Below, one piece after another: positions 11,246 to 24,100 of a stretch of DNA of 64,000 nt. Positions within the stretch are counted from its first letter, which is position 1. Each line of letters opens with the position of its first letter. The stretch comes from Triglochin maritima (lineage: Eukaryota > Streptophyta > Magnoliopsida > Alismatales > Juncaginaceae): the NCBI GenBank assembly GCA_963682175.1, contig OY821771.1, positions 39,452,201 through 39,516,200 on the forward strand, given 5' to 3'. Under the pieces are notes generated by a model that made no database searches, had not been told where the DNA came from, and saw only the letters and a list, made by a program, of their open reading frames with translations. The translations under genes were made by a program, and so were the position numbers.

Positions 11246-12335
11246 GGTAAACATCCTTAAATAACATACAATCAAACAGGAGATATTACTCAAGCACAAT
11301 GAAACATGTGCACCAACAAATAATATATATATAGCCGAGTATTACAAAAATGTGATTACATCAAAAAAATATACAACAGAATACAAGTAATCACTCCGAC
11401 CTCAAAATGAAGAGAAAACGTGATCTAGTAGTGACGCTCCTCTCCTCGGTCACCCCCTAACACCCAACCCTAAACGTCTAAGAGCTCCATGGTTTTTTTC
11501 ACCCAATCCTTATCACGCGGTCCACCGTTTGGATGGTCAACTCTCCAACCGACCTACAACAGTGCACACGGTCGAATGACAAAAAGGGCCCGTTCGACCG
11601 AAACCAACCATGCTTGCCTCAAATGCACCACCGGTCGACCGCCCGAGGGCAACGTTCGACCAGCACGAGGCAGAGCTCCAAAATCTCTCTAGGAACGGTC
11701 GACCGTTTGCACCAACCGGTCAACCTATCCAGCAGTAAATTGTTGCACATTTGCTTGCAAAGAGCCTTTCGGCCTACCGTCGACTTCCAAATACTCACAC
11801 AACAGAAAGTGAGCTACAACTACAAGTTTGACATACCGTGAAGGTACGAAGAACCTCGACGACGCTTCCATGAGCACTTCTCCCCAAATCGTAATCCACC
11901 GACGAACGCTCGCTCGATCAACGATCACACCTCCTCGCTGATCCACAACCACACCTCCACCTCCGTCAATCTTCACACCGACCACGACAACTAAAAATGA
12001 GGTGGGTTGAGAGAGAACCAAAGCAAGCAGAACGAGTTTAGCAAAACAACGAACTCACCTCCACCAACCAACACTTGTCGAACACCGCAACCCCGTCGGA
12101 GCTCAGGACCTCTCGTCGGAACACCACTTGCCTCGCCGGGGCACAACATTGAGGGAGAGAGAGTGAAAAATGAGAGAGGCGTGAGAGAGAGAGAGAGAGA
12201 ACTCCACCTTTATACCTTTCATCATCTCATCTCAATCATCCATCCAACTCCACTCCATCTCAGCCGTCCACTCCAAACTATTCCTAATCACCACCTAAAC
12301 AATCATTAAAACTCAATTAGAATTAGGATCTCACA
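11246..12335 (-). mobile_element. Solo LTR, family A/B, copy A
   Basis: On the minus strand the element begins TGTGAGATCCTAATTC at 12335, carries a TATA-like GGTATAAAG near 12215, a CT/GA microsatellite, a cluster of CGGTCGACCG-like motifs (11570-11725), and ends in the block GTGATTACTTGTATT...ACTCGGATATATA...TTGGTGCACATG and GTTTACC. The five bases GTTAA flank it on both sides (read on the minus strand). The same block order is found on the plus strand at 43648-44857. No internal retrotransposon domain is present, so a solo LTR is the best reading; a terminal-repeat miniature element is the alternative. Confidence 0.75.
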
Positions 12336-12340
12336 TTAAC

Positions 12341-14455
12341 ATGTTCCGATACCCTTGCAGAAATTAAAATAATGACAATTAAGAAAACTAAAATATCATA
12401 TTTCAGTGAATGTGAACTCAAAATAGCAAGTAATAACATGACAATTGATAAAATTAAATCGTCAAATTCTTGATATCCCGACATATCAAATTAAAACACC
12501 TAATAATTAAGTACAACTAAACAAGCACACACCCAAAAAACGACGAGCCCAAAATATAAAGTATTATTTTTACCAAATCAAAAGACTCACCATGTTCAAA
12601 CTTCAAACACAAAAACAACTTACTACACTCTTTTGTTTAGAATTTTATGTTCAAACCAAATGTATTATTTTATCAAAAAAATTGCTCAAACATGTGTAAC
12701 TAAATAACCATCCAAACAAATTAGCATGTTGATATTTCAACATGCTGAGAGTACTACGACAGCTATAAAATTTATAAATCAAACCAATTCAGATTCAATA
12801 AAAACCAGATGACAGAAAGCAGATTTATCAAAAATCTGGCATCTTCACAAGCCAACTTCACACAAAGGACAAACTTTGGGGAAAAAACTGCACACGAAAT
12901 CATTAACAGCAAAAAAAAAACATTAACTACTTAACCAAACCCAAAAAATCTACATAAACCTCTATACTAAGCTTGCAACACATAAAGTAATTCATTATAT
13001 TAATAATCATTCTTATATATCAATTGTTAGGTAACAAAAACATCAAATAGCATATCTTTGATAACTCAAAACTTTGATTCGGCCAAGGAGTCTTATGAGG
13101 GTCGACCAAGGAGAATTTAGAGGATATGTTTGAGCCAATGGAGAGAATGAGAGGAGGGAACGAATGCCAGAATTTACACATTAATATACACATTCCCAAC
13201 CATATCCCATTTCGATTCCAACGGTTTTTAAATCCATAATCTTTGCTTTAAAGAAACAAACTGCTAAACACCACGGTCCATTTATGGATGTCATCAACCC
13301 TACAACACAAATAATAACAATATATTCCCCAGCAAGTGGACGTGAGTATGATTATTGTAAGTTGTAACGCGAAATTCAGTGTGTTGTTTTTCGATGATAT
13401 GGTAAATAATATTAATTAAAGAGTTTAGAGCTATAAACCACAACTCAGGTACAAATTATTTTTGAAAAATTTGGTTGGAAGACCCAGATAATGAACCTCT
13501 GATGAGTTTAACAGTATTTTCCAAAACACTACATTTGCAACTCCAATGTCAAGGATCGTCGTTCATTAATGGATGGATGACTACGACAACAGCAATTGCA
13601 AAACTATCCACGATTATGTGTTTTATTATTATTTACTAAGTCCGTGCCTTTGCATTTTTGTGCACGAATCATAACCCTTTTAGTTATGATTTATTAAGTC
13701 GTATCTTGCTCAAACCAATAAATAGTGTTGAAGTTATGGTTGAGACAATTAGTAAAAAGTCAAAACAGCATGAAAAAACTAAATGAGATATGTTGATACG
13801 ACACTTTCCTAATTAGTTCCCATTCTAGATACAATCGTAATGTAATAAAAAATAACAATTGAAAGAATTAAGTCAATTTGAAAGTTCAATCAGTCATTCT
13901 AGACAATACTAACAAAGATAGAATGACATAAAATAAAACACCACCCTATTCATATTGTTTACTTTTCTTTTGCAAGCAAAATGGGAGTCTGTCTACATAG
14001 TAACAGCTAGTAGAACCCCATTTCGAATGCAACGTCATTCTCAAAACTTTAATTCGTAACCTTTCGTGAGCGGCATTTAATATGCCAATAATGTACCACT
14101 CGAAATTGGCATCACATATTCACATTGTTCAAAATCTTTCGGCAGTGCAATAGCTTTCATAATACCATTGAGTTTAAGAAATTATAATTATAAAAAACAG
14201 ATCTGATGTTTATTGGTAATCTTAAGTTCTTAACTATACACCAGTAGAAGTCCTTCTGCATCGGTGTTTTTCAAGTTTATGGTATCTCAAATCTACTTAC
14301 TACCATAATATGACAAAATTAGTTTTTAAATTTACAAGACTACATCCATACGTTGTCAATAGTTTTCGAGCAGCGTGAGTAATCAAGCAAAGAAAAAAAA
14401 AAGTACACACACAAACCACAAAACAACGATTTTACGTGATTTTTTTGGGGGAGGG
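12341..14455. other. AT-rich intergenic, nothing recognised
   Basis: Two kilobases of low-complexity, AT-rich DNA. I found no supported reading frame, RNA gene or clear terminal repeat. Confidence 0.5.
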
Positions 14456-14463
14456 GGAGAAAC

Positions 14464-14826
14464 TAGATCTGTCAATTCTGGACACGATATGATTACACGA
14501 TATTTTTTGTATGATTAAAATGATTTATTATGATGTTTTGTGAACATACAAATATAAAATAATTGGAACACAATTTGACACGAACACGACACGATAACAC
14601 GATAAATTGTTTTTGTACGCAAAACTAACACGAATTGCATCTTTTGTTAGATAATTAATTATTTTTACTTGATAATAGTCAATTAAGATGTTATTTAGAA
14701 TGAAAAATATCAATATAACATGTCACTTGACTATTTTCAATCTAAACAAGATAACACGAAATCCTGACACGGATGCAGAATTGTCAGACACGATAGTACA
14801 CGAACTCAACCCAATTGACAGGTCTA
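14464..14826. mobile_element. hAT-type MITE, TAGATCTGTCAATT family
   Basis: The ends TAGATCTGTCAATT and AATTGACAGGTCTA are inverted copies, and the element is bounded by a perfect 8-bp duplication GGAGAAAC (14456-14463, 14827-14834). The interior has ACACGA-rich subterminal motifs (GACACGA, ACACGATAACACGA) in both halves, as expected for transposase-binding repeats. Non-coding, 363 bp. Confidence 0.9.
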
Positions 14827-14834
14827 GGAGAAAC

Positions 14835-15291
14835 CACTACATCGTCAAATCATAATCCAGTATCTCGTAAACAGTTATAAAGTACAAGAGAGAGATACAA
14901 ATGCTTATACAGACAAACTCCGATTAGAATTGAGATAAATTAGAAATGTCTTTCTCTAAATGATATATCGAAATTCGGGTCAATATAATTAAGGATCCAA
15001 ATACAACTTTTGAGTCACAAAATTTTTACACCTTTGCAAGTCCGAGCAAAAGTGAGGAGCCATAAACATCTCCCCACGTACCATCTCCCAGCATCACAAT
15101 CATACTTTTATGATGGAAAATGATTTATGAACGCAGCGCGTCACGGACGCGCTTTACGTGGACATCCATGTCAGCCCTTATGTGGCCAAAGCAATAATTT
15201 TTTTGTTGTTTTTTCTTCCTGATGTCCACTCAAATCACATAAAATGTGTTTCAACTCAACACGTTCTCTCTCTCCACGCAAATACAAATAT
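14835..15291. other. Intergenic, nothing recognised
   Basis: Unique sequence between the hAT element and a tandem duplication. No supported feature. Confidence 0.4.
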
Positions 15292-15835
15292 GATGACACT
15301 CTTTCTTTCTTCTTCGTTTTTTTTGTTTCACAGGCACTCCAACAATGCAACAAAGATGTTGTGGTGTAAAGGCTTCCCGAGGTTCTTGTCAGCGTTAGCA
15401 TCGTGAATGAGACGATCCGGTGGTAAAGACTTACGTCTGTGCGGTTTATGTTGTACCTCTCTCCGTAATAAATTACAATTTCGAGCAAGATATTATTTCG
15501 AAGAAGCGTCTGATGTCGTCTCCCAGGGTTCTTCACAACGTAAGCAGCGTGAATAGGACGGTCGATGACACTCTTTCTTTCTTCTTCATTCTTTTTCTGT
15601 CACGGGTACTCCAACAGTGCAACAAAGATGTTGTGGTGCGAAGACTTCCCGAGGTTCTTGTCAGCGTTAGCATCGTGAATGAGACGATCCGGTGGTGAAG
15701 ACTTACGTCTGTGCGGTTTATGTTGTACCTCTCTCCGGAATTAATCACCATTTCGAGCAAGATATTACGTTGAAGAAGCGTCTGATGCCGACTCCCAGGG
15801 TTCTTCACAACGTAAGCAACGTGAATGAGACATTC
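15292..15835 (+). repeat. Two-copy tandem duplication, period about 272 bp
   Basis: GATGACACTCTTTCTTTCTT at 15292 recurs at 15564, and the sequence stays highly similar for the whole period (TGCAACAAAGATGTTGTGGT, GTTCTTGTCAGCGTTAGCAT, CTGATG.CG.CTCCCAGGGTT). The short reading frames on both strands repeat with it and have no family features. Confidence 0.9.
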
Positions 15836-16060
15836 ATAATTAAGTCTTACATCTTCTTTCCGATCTACTGGGAAAATATATATTATTTTTGTAATTTGTG
15901 TGTGTTTGTGTTTGTATTGTTTGTTTGTGTGTGATGTACTGGGAGAAGATATATTATTTTTGTAATTCTTGTGTGTTTGTGTTTGTATTGTTTGTTTGTC
16001 TTTGTGCTCTCATTATATCTTATTGTGTAATAGTTATCATCAATATCTCATTGGGCTCTC
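15836..16060 (+). repeat. TG-rich tandem duplication
   Basis: The segment TACTGGGA(A/G)AA.ATATATTATT followed by TTTTGTAATT..TGTGTGTTTG is present twice (about 15868 and 15936). It is simple sequence leading into the minisatellite. Confidence 0.75.
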
Positions 16061-17250
16061 ATTGTATCTACATAAACATGACAAACTTTGTACATAAATA
16101 TGACAAACTTTCTACATAAACATGACAAACTTTCTACATAAACATGACATACTTTCTGTTCCGTTTCTGGACAAACTTCCAACATAAACTAGACAATCAT
16201 TCTACATAAACAGGACAAACTTTGTACATAAACATGACAAACTTTCTGTTCAATTTATGCACAAACTTCCAACATAAACTGGACAAACATTATACATAAA
16301 CAAGACAAACTTTCTACATAAACATTACAAACTTTCTACATAAACATGACAAACTTTCTGTTCCGTTTCTGGACACACTTTCTTCCTAAACCGGACAACA
16401 ACTACACTTATTCCGGACAACAAATACACTTATTCTGGACAACAAATACACTTATTCCGGACAACAAATACACTTATTCCGGACAAACTTTCTGTTCCAT
16501 TTTTTGACACACTTTCTTCTTATTCTGGACAACTACCCTTATTCCGGACAACAAATATACTTATTCCGGACAGTAACTACATTATTCAGGACAACAAATA
16601 CACTTATTCCGGACAGCAAAGACACTTATTCCGGACAAACTTTCTGTTCCATTTCTGGACACACTTTCTTCTTATTTCGGACAGCAACTAGACTTATTCC
16701 GGACAACAAATACACTTATTCCGGACAACAAATACACTTATTACGGACAAACTTTCTGTTCCGTTTCTAGACACACTTTCTTCTTATTCTGGACAACAAA
16801 TACACTTATTCCGGATAACAACTACACTTATTCCGGACAGCAAATACACTTATTCCGGACAAACTTTCTGTTCCGTTTCTGGACACACTTTCTTCTTATT
16901 CTGGACAACTACACTTATTTAGGACTGCAAATACACTTATTCCAGACAAACTTTTTGTTCCGTTTCTGGGCACTTTTTTCTTAAATCGGACAACAAATAC
17001 ATTTATTCCGGACAACAAATACACTTTTTCCGGACAGGAAAATAGACTTATTCCGGACAACAAATACACTTATTTCGGACAGCAAATACACTTATTCCGG
17101 ACAAGAAAATAGACTTATTCCGGACAACAAATACACTTAAACCAGACAACAAATACACTTATTCCGGACAACAAAATACACTTATTCTGGACAGACACAT
17201 AACGTAAATCGGACATACACATAATGTAAACCGCACACACACATAAAGTA
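16061..17250 (+). repeat. Minisatellite array of GGACA-based units
   Basis: About 1.2 kb of tandem repeats with two phases. The left part uses a unit like TACATAAACATGACAAACTT (about 20 bp). From about 16390 it changes to ACACTTATTCCGGACAACAA (about 22 bp). A longer spacer, CTTTCTGTTCCGTTTCTGGA, recurs every 120-150 bp, giving a higher-order period. Unit spacing is variable and there are no unique spacers or cas genes, so it is not a CRISPR array. Confidence 0.92.
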
Positions 17251-17549
17251 AGCTAGACAAATTAAGTTGATCCAACGTAAAACTTAAAAACAAATATTTT
17301 ATTATGATAAATGTGGGTTCTGCACGAATAAAGGGTCTGCATACTGTCTTATCTGTGTATTGGGAAAGTAATCGTTCAACTTAAAGAACCAACGTTTTTA
17401 AAAAACACCAAAACGCGCGAAGAGAAATTTCGCTGACTGAACGCTGACTCAAAGAAAATACCTGAGCTGTACAGATCCACATAAGGCGTGTCCGTGTATA
17501 ACGATTGTTTTATGATTTATCATACCTTATACATACATAACACCACTAT
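17251..17549. other. Intergenic, nothing recognised
   Basis: A short unique stretch between the minisatellite and a hAT element. Confidence 0.4.
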
Positions 17550-17557
17550 GCCACAAT

Positions 17558-17788
17558 TAGGGGTGAGCTTCGGTCCGGGACCAGACCGAAGACCGAACTT
17601 CTCGTAAAATCGGACCGAAGACCGTACTGAATAAATTCAGTTCGGTCCAAAACCCAAATTTAACCCTTAAAATTTCGGTCTTTGACCGGACCGAAGATCG
17701 AATGCCCGTGGTCTCCCGGATCGAAGACCAGACCGAAAAATTCGATTCAGTCCGGACACCCAGATCGAACCGAATTTTGATCACCCTG
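17558..17788. mobile_element. hAT-type MITE, GGTCCGGACC-rich family, copy 2
   Basis: Starts TAGGGGTGAGCTTCGG like the copy at 9390 and ends GATCACCCTG. It is flanked by GCCACAAT (17550-17557) and ACCACAAT (17789-17796), an 8-bp duplication with one change. It lies about 400 bp upstream of the SAPS start codon, so it may affect that promoter. Confidence 0.85.
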
Positions 17789-18184
17789 ACCACAATATTT
17801 TCCGACAAGCCAATTGCACCCCAAGAAAAAAAAAACAAAAACAACTCATTCCTCGGGAGTGATCCGAGCCACAAGTTGAACCCCATGGTCACGAGCCCTC
17901 CCCAAAATCCCAATCTCACAAAATCCAAAAAAAAACCCCAAAAAAATCCCATTTTCTCGATTATTATTTATAACCCGAAATCCCCAAAAATTCCAATCTT
18001 TACCTCCTATTCCCGTCTGCCGCGATCTCCGGCTTCGCCGATCGATCTCAACTTCTCTCCCCAAATCCCGATCCCTTCCTCCCGACCCCTCCGGCGCGAA
18101 TTCTAGGTTTTCCGGCGCCGATTCGGTCGTTCGCTGATCTGAGGCGTCGGAGGTGCGGAGGAGTCCGAATTTGATCGGTCGAAG

Positions 18185-21100
18185 ATGTTCTGGCGCATGA
18201 CGGGGCTGTCCACGGCCTCTCCCGTAAGTGGAAAGCGGTTTCCGTTTGAGAAATCCGGGTTTCGGTTTGCGGTTTGTGGTTTTTGTGGTTTTGCGTGGTG
18301 TGTTTTTGATGTGGATGCGTTGGTGGAGTGGAAAACTCGAATAGATCGGGCTTTGTTTTTTTAATAGTTTTAATCTTATTTTTTTAAATATCATGCTGAA
18401 ATTAAGTTATGGATAGCTTAGTATTTATGACGGAGTTGCGTATTTGCGACTCCGCGAGGTAAAGTGGTATGAATTATCGTAAGAATTTGCGGCGAACGGA
18501 AAGTTGAGGTCCATGGTAGTTGTGTATTTTCGAGGCCCTAGTGGTAGTAACATGCTCTTTCGGTTGTCTGCTGGAGAAATACAAGAAATAGTGAACTCAA
18601 GAAGCATGAAAGGCTGTTGTCTGAATGTCGTTTGGGGGGGTTGTTCTTACACGGCGATGTATTATGAGAAGGATTGAAGGTTGTCTTTACTGTAAAACAA
18701 TTGAAGTCATCTTTGTTTTCCTATAGAAGATTGCTGTGGTTGATACCTAAGATTAAGAACTACAATGTAATTCAAATTGATATCTGCCTGTTAACTTTTG
18801 TGTATAATTTGTAAGTTTCTAAAGTGGTAAACTGCAACATATGGTGGGTGACATCCAGTCAAAAGAAAAGAAAAAGTAAGGTGCATTAAGCAATCTAATG
18901 TCATCTGGAATTTGTAATCAATGTAAAATTTTGACAATGCTGGCCATGTATTTGACAATTGGTGAATCACCATACAAAGAACATCTTGTTGTATGCACCG
19001 GAATACTGATCTTGTATAATTTATGTATTGATTTATGTGCGTCTCTCTGTGTGTGTATGTGTATGTGTAGAAGTTGGGTTTTATTTGCCAATGCTTGAAG
19101 TCTAGCTAAGATTAGTGAAATCATCATGGTTTACCAAGGTCCTCAGATTTTAAGCTCTATTCTATAAGACAGTTCGGTTCACGATAAGAATATCCATTCA
19201 AAAGATAAAAATAATGTTGATCATGTTATTGTGTACAAACCAAAATTAACGATAATGGTCATAATGTTCGTTATATGTCCATTCAAAAGATAACAAAATT
19301 TCAGGAATTGACAAACAACGTTAACATCACATAGATTTTAGAAATTTCATCTTTAACAATTCTGCATGCTTGCATATTATTTGAATCTCATTAAAGTTAT
19401 GGATGGGAACGCGTTGGATAAAGCTCAAACCCAATTCCTACAATGATGAAGATTAAATCTTAATATTAAATGGATATTAAATCTTAATGCATCCCTTTAT
19501 TTTGAATTTGTCGTCAACTAAAAAATTCTTCTTCTTTCTTTGTTGATTCACTGGAAACAAGAATTCCATTGTAAAGGTAAACTATCATCATACGAAATGG
19601 AGATTTGGAATTTTAACAATAGCAATAGAACTCTTCTGACTTGCTTATATGTAGAATTTAATTTTAATATGATTGAATTTATTGTGTCTTCTTTCTTGAA
19701 ATAATGGCTCACTAGGATGATCACAACTGTCTGTAGGTGGAAACTATTTTGGACAAGGATGATTATACTTTGGAAGAACTTCTTGATGAGGATGAGATTA
19801 TACAAGAATGCAAATCTCTTAATTCCCGCCTAATCAATTTGTAATAATCTTTACATTTTGGTATTTTTTTTATTTACATTTTTGCTGTTCTCTATGTATG
19901 TTGTTTGCTTATCATTTATTTTATTTGTGGAAATTCAATTCTATGTACCTATTACTCATTAGATGTCTATAATTACAAATGGATTGCCCTTTCCGTAGAG
20001 ATGCCACATATCTCAGATGCGCAACCAAACTGTCTTTCTACCAATAAATAAAAAGCAATCTACCTTTTCTTTTAAGAAATAATGCTTCTAAGTTCTTGAC
20101 ATTCGATGTTTGAGAAAATTTAGTGTAGCAGAAGTGGGTAACATTACTAGCAAGTACATAATGTTTTACAAAACTTCAAATCCAACATTTTCCGCAGACC
20201 AAATAGCCCTCTATAGTTATTTTGTTGCTAAAGTCAAGCCAATTAAGATGGGGCTAGCACTGAATGTGCTGTTACATTAAAAGTGCAACTTCATGAGTAA
20301 AATCCAAGTAAAATTGTCACTTAAACAACAACAACAATGCCTTAAATCCCTAACTAGTTGGGAGGCTAGAAATGAAACTCCACAAGAAAGACACTTAAGA
20401 CATAAAAGATTTTAATGAAGCAAATGAAAGTCCTTTTTAACTATGGTATCATATGTAGTGTGGATTGCTCATTTACAGAGCCACCACTTATTAATGTCTC
20501 TCTTTGAAGTTTGATCACAATATCACATTCCTGTTCTGCTGTAACTTCTATCTATCCTCTGCCCCAGTCTTCGTGAAACAACTCAAGTTGAGCAGCTGCT
20601 TCGTTATATTGTGGAAGAACCTCCTCAGGATGCTGAAAAGAAGCGCACTTTCAGGTACTCCTTTTATGCATAATTAACTAGTATTTATTGGTAAAATTTT
20701 CCTGTACATACTGAAAATAATGCCCTTTTCTTACTGGTGCAGATTTCCTTTCATTGCTTGTGAAATTTTCACTTGTGAAGTTGATGTCATATTGCGAACT
20801 TTAGTTGAGAACGAGGAGGTGATCGATTATGCATTTCCCCCTTCCTGAAGTTATTTTAGTATAATTTTCACTCCCAGCTTGTACGAAGCTTCTTTCATTT
20901 TTTTCACTCTTTTTGGTCATTTGTTCCATTTCTGTGGTAAATCCTGTTCTTTGCTCTCATATCCCTATTTGCATTTTCATGCAGTTAATGAATTTACTAT
21001 TCTCCTTCACAATGCCCGACCACTCCCATAGTACACTGCTTGCCGGTTACTTCAGCAAGGTGATGGCTTGCATTATTTGTTGACAAGCAATCTTTACAAT

Positions 21101-24100
21101 GTATTTGACTTCCTTTACCGTTGTAATACCACTTTGTTTATTGATTCTTCTTTTAAGCTTGTGGAATCACTGATGCTGTTTGTCTCTTATGCAGGTTGTC
21201 GTATGCCTGATGCTGCGAAAAACAGTTTCTTTCATGAATTTTGTTCAAGTAAGCAAAGCCACTTAATCACTTATTTTACTCACCAAGGCCTTTACAGCCT
21301 AATGCTTCCAAAGCAGAGACAACATTCACCTGCTAACTTTGTTATTTTGTATTTTGAAAGTTAAATATATGAGATCAGCATACATAGAATTTTTTTTTTG
21401 TTTGATTGAAATGAAGGAAAAACAGCAGCAAAGAGAAATGATGACGAGTATGCTATTTGTCATTTAAAATATTCAATATTTTGGAATTGTGCAAATTCTC
21501 ATATAGGGCCTTAATTACAACAAGAGGAGAGAAAAACTTTGTAATTATTTATTACTTTTATGTAATTTTATTGTCATATGAATGTAGGAAATTTATTATG
21601 TTACACATATTAAATATGTTAAGTGAGATTCTTAGAAAGGTATATTCTTTTTAAAGCCTTCTTTAGTGTAGGAATGATGAGTTGTTCTCCTAGCTAATTG
21701 ATGTGAGTTAACATATTATGTTTAGTGACATTTCACTGTATTGGGAAGGGGGAAAAGGTTGTTTTTGTAATATTTTATGTTTCTTTCCCTTTTTCGAGTT
21801 ATCATTTGCTGCATGCAATGCACTTTTACCACATGCATACGCTGTTGTGTAGGGTGAACACAATACCAGTGGGTAAGCCCAAGACGTAGAACTTTTTGTT
21901 CTGAAATAGTGAAATTTATGAAGTAATAGACGAATCTACTGTGATATTTAAGAAGATATATCTTGGGGGCATTTCTTCTGATTTCTTAAGTGTTGTTGGT
22001 ATTGGGTAATGATTTGATTCTTTGCAAAGTGCAACAATATTTAGTCTGACATACTTTTTTATAATGAAACTAATGATGTGTTTAGATTGTAACTTAAAGA
22101 GAGAATGTAAGAGGAATGGATTGTATCTCATTTCTCTTTAGATAGAAACCTCAAGGGAAAAAGAGAGAAATTGAGAGAAAATCTCCCATACAATTCGGAC
22201 CTCAACTATCCAGCATTGTAGAGATTACTTCTATGTGATCATTGGAGTGTAACTTCGCTTAATCCACTTACATTATTTCCCTTTTATATTAATTGGGGGA
22301 TATCATCATTTTTTATTGTAGGAATATGATAATTTATGCTTTTTACATCTAGATGGATCATGAGTCCTGCAAAAGTATGCCTTGGTTTTTATTGACCATG
22401 CATTTAACAAAGCGTGCCATTATTTAACTCCTTTTGCTATGTGCATGTATGTACGTATTCATCATTGTGACTACACGTTTTAACTTACATGCTTTGATCT
22501 TGCAGGCTCACAAGGAAATCATTCACCAGCTTGTTGATTTACTTGGTATCACATCCATCATGGAGGTCAGTGAAACAAATAAGAAACTGTCTTTATAAGA
22601 TAAAATGCAGAAAATTTACCGAAAATTTGATTTCTGATTGCTAAATTTATAAGTTAGCAGTTTTTCTGAGTTGGCATTGTCCTTATGTTGTCGTCCTAAA
22701 ACTTTATTTTCCTTTAAGGTATACCAATTAGAGAATGAGGGAAGGTAGTCTGTTAACTACCGTTTCACTTATGCTAAAAACACACATTTATCATATACGT
22801 ATTAACGTATATGTGTATAAATTGGCTAATTTTTCAATGATGTATGTCTTCTGATTTTAGATTATTTACGTATCACGTAAACACCTGTTTCTATATCCCT
22901 ATTTATGCTTCGTAGGTTGTTTGTTGAAGGTGCATGTGCCTTTCTTGTAAAAGAGGTACTGCCACTTTCTTAGAATTAAAACATGTTCAATTAAAATACC
23001 TCTTTGAGCAACTCTTTTGTTAATGATGCTTCTCTCTTTTTTCTTAGTGAATTATTTCTAGTTTTCTATTGTAGGACTCCAAGTTATCCTAGTTTCTTCT
23101 GTTTCTATCTGTTTTTAGCCTGAAATTAATCATCTTATTGTATTTGTATGCATTTGTATTTTCATATGTTTCCTGTACTTTTATAAACATCGTTTTTCAA
23201 GCATTTTTGGTTCGTGCATTTTTATGCTTAACTTATGATAACATATTATATGCTTCATGCAATTTATGCTCATAATTTTCATATAAAACTTTGTCCATAT
23301 TTTTTATTGTTCAAATTTACTGGTTTTGTGGTTTTCTTTTGACAATTTTCTTTAAGCATCAGAAAAATGTAAGACTCACTGTGGACCCTAACTAATAGTT
23401 ATCAGTTTATCCCCTCATCTGTTTTGTTGGTTTTGCAATTGTCATATTATTCCGTGCTTGGAACTTTTATGCTTGTGCATTTAGTCTTACCATCTGTAGA
23501 CATCAAAGTTGCATTCCCTTTTCTGTTTTGCTCCAATCAATTTCACTGTTTTGCGATTTTATAGGTGTCTGAGAACATTGTTGAAGTATATCATTGATTG
23601 AAAATAATCACCATTCACCAGCAAACTTTTATTTTAACAAATCTGAGTGAATCATATGGGTGAATGTTGCTTCAGAACTAGAGATATTTATCCATCACTG
23701 ATACAAACTTGTTAGTATAGGGCGCACTTGGTTCTCTTGTTTGTACCCATCACCAACTTATTTCATGCTGCTAATAGGGTTCAGTTGATATGTCATCTGC
23801 CGGTCTGTGTTAATCAAGTTTTAGCATGCATTTGAGCATGCAAGACTACACCTCCTACTTGGCTTCCAAACCATCATGAACTTAGATATGTGATTAGCCT
23901 GAAAGGCATCTAAATGAATTGTGGTTTCCACATTGGTCTGGGCTGTGAGTAAATGATTTGACTGGAAATAATGACTATTTGGATGCTTGGACTAATATTC
24001 ACCATGAGTATTTTGACTATTTTCAGCTCGACCTTTGGTTGCAACACATATATGATTCCAGGTTCTTTATTAATATATTATTAAATTTTAATGTCATTCA

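Noticed and set aside
11489..12309. Frames of about 100 residues in the 11-12 kb region
   Set aside because: They lie within solo LTR A and reflect CGGTCGACCG motifs and GA repeats.
15420..15808. Frames of about 90 residues in both copies of the 272-bp duplication
   Set aside because: They exist on both strands, repeat with the DNA unit and have no domain features.
16390..17200. CRISPR-like regular repeats
   Set aside because: The genome is a plant nucleus, the spacers are themselves repeats, and unit spacing varies. It is a minisatellite.
17846..18394. 182-residue minus-strand frame
   Set aside because: It overlaps the SAPS leader, exon 1 and intron 1 in antisense; low-complexity and unsupported.
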